Below, in pieces: positions 4,569 to 5,159 of a stretch of DNA of 5,159 nucleotides. Origin of the DNA: Actinomycetota bacterium (GTDB taxonomy: Bacteria; Actinomycetota; Thermoleophilia; Gaiellales; Gaiellaceae); NCBI GenBank assembly GCA_005883235.1, contig VAYE01000068.1:1-5159 (forward strand), in the 5' to 3' direction. How positions within the stretch are numbered: the first letter of the stretch is position 1; each line of letters starts with the position of its first letter. The notes below the pieces were generated by a model. The model saw nothing but the letters and a program-made list of their open reading frames with translations, searched no databases and was not told where the DNA came from. The position numbers were made by a program, and so were the translations under genes.

Positions 4569-5159
4569 CGACCTCCGGTCGATCTGCCTGATCGGCTCCG
4601 GGCCGATCGTGATCGGCCAGGCCTGCGAGTTCGACTACGCGGGCTGCCAGGCGCTCAAGGTGCTGCGCGAGGACGGCTTCCGCACGATCGTCGTCAACTC
4701 GAACCCGGCGACGATCATGACCGACCCCGGATTCGCCGATGCGACGTACCTCGAGCCGCTCGACCTCGAGGGCGTCGCACACGTGCTGGAGCGCGAGCGG
4801 CCGGACGCCCTGCTGCCGACCATGGGCGGGCAGACGGCGCTCAACCTCGCCATGGGACTCGCGGAGGCGGGCATCCTCGAGGAGCTCGGGATCGAGCTGA
4901 TCGGCGCGTCCCTCGCGGCGATCCGCCGCGCCGAGGACCGGGAGCTCTTCCGCGAGGCGATGCGAGCCGCCGGTCTCCAGGTTCCCGCGTCGAGGATCGT
5001 TCGCCGCGACGACCCGGTCCCGGGCGGCCTCCGCTTCCCGGTCATCCTGCGGCCGGCGTTCACCCTCGGCGGCCACGGCGGCGGAACCGCGCGGAGCGCG
5101 GCCGAGTTCGAGCATCTCCTCGACCAGGCCCTGCGCGAGAGCCCGGTCGGCCAGGTCCT
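4555..5159 (+). CDS. carB: carbamoyl phosphate synthase large subunit, N-terminal part (3' end outside window)
   Basis: CarB uses two ATP, bicarbonate and ammonia from CarA to make carbamoyl phosphate. About 201 of roughly 1,080 residues are visible, covering the start of the first ATP-grasp half that forms carboxyphosphate. Landmarks are IGSGPIVIGQACEFDYAG (13-30), VNSNPATIMTDP (47-58), ADATYLEPL (61-69), PTMGGQTALNLA (88-99), IGA (116-118), AEDRELFREAM (126-136) with Arg129, and FPVILRPAFTLGGHGGG (161-177) with Arg166. The start is taken as TTG 4555, which gives MPRRSDLRSI, the common N terminus of bacterial CarB; no ATG or GTG is available before the conserved core. It overlaps the end of carA by 14 bases. 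The ribosome binding site is weak: GGAAG at 4547-4551, three bases away. The reading frame is open to the right edge. In the glycine-rich loop, position 174 is His where I recall Thr, Ser or Ala being more usual; this need not impair function. Confidence 0.95.
   Translation, partial: MPRRSDLRSICLIGSGPIVIGQACEFDYAGCQALKVLREDGFRTIVVNSNPATIMTDPGFADATYLEPLDLEGVAHVLERERPDALLPTMGGQTALNLAMGLAEAGILEELGIELIGASLAAIRRAEDRELFREAMRAAGLQVPASRIVRRDDPVPGGLRFPVILRPAFTLGGHGGGTARSAAEFEHLLDQALRESPVGQV

Overview
The window is a high-GC stretch, by eye around 70 percent G+C, whose codons nearly always end in G or C. Every gene lies on the + strand. It holds the 5' two thirds of a de novo pyrimidine (UMP) biosynthesis operon in the order pyrR-pyrB-pyrC-carA-carB, preceded by the tail of an unrelated gene. 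Codon bias, tightly overlapping genes and pyrR at the head of the operon suggest an actinobacterium. A deep-branching class such as Thermoleophilia is possible, but that is an impression that was not tested.

Layout: (1) positions 3-677 are the 3' part of an unrecognised, probably exported, beta-propeller-like protein that is open at the left edge. (2) The 80-base gap at 678-757 carries a possible -10 box and a clear PyrR-binding RNA hairpin. The 3' arm of its lower stem is the Shine-Dalgarno sequence of pyrR. This points to PyrR/UMP-dependent translational repression rather than transcription attenuation. (3) pyrR (758-1348) is followed with 4-14 base overlaps by pyrB (1341-2336), pyrC (from 2336), carA (3534-4568) and carB (from a TTG at 4555, cut by the right edge). 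The pyrB-pyrC contact is a one-base TGATG overlap.

The genes work together as follows. CarA and CarB make carbamoyl phosphate from glutamine, bicarbonate and ATP. PyrB condenses it with aspartate. PyrC closes the ring to dihydroorotate. PyrR senses uridine nucleotides and represses the mRNA. Later steps (pyrD, pyrE, pyrF) would lie outside the window.

The main anomaly is pyrC. Its first 352 residues are a normal type I dihydroorotase with all metal ligands. The reading frame then breaks near position 3390. The normal C-terminal end is present in another frame (3391-3537) and ends in a perfect ATGA overlap with carA, while a conserved block of roughly 25-35 residues is missing between the two parts. 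This is either a genuine inactivating deletion or an assembly error. No previously undescribed system was found; the PyrR hairpin and the broken pyrC are the items most worth following up.
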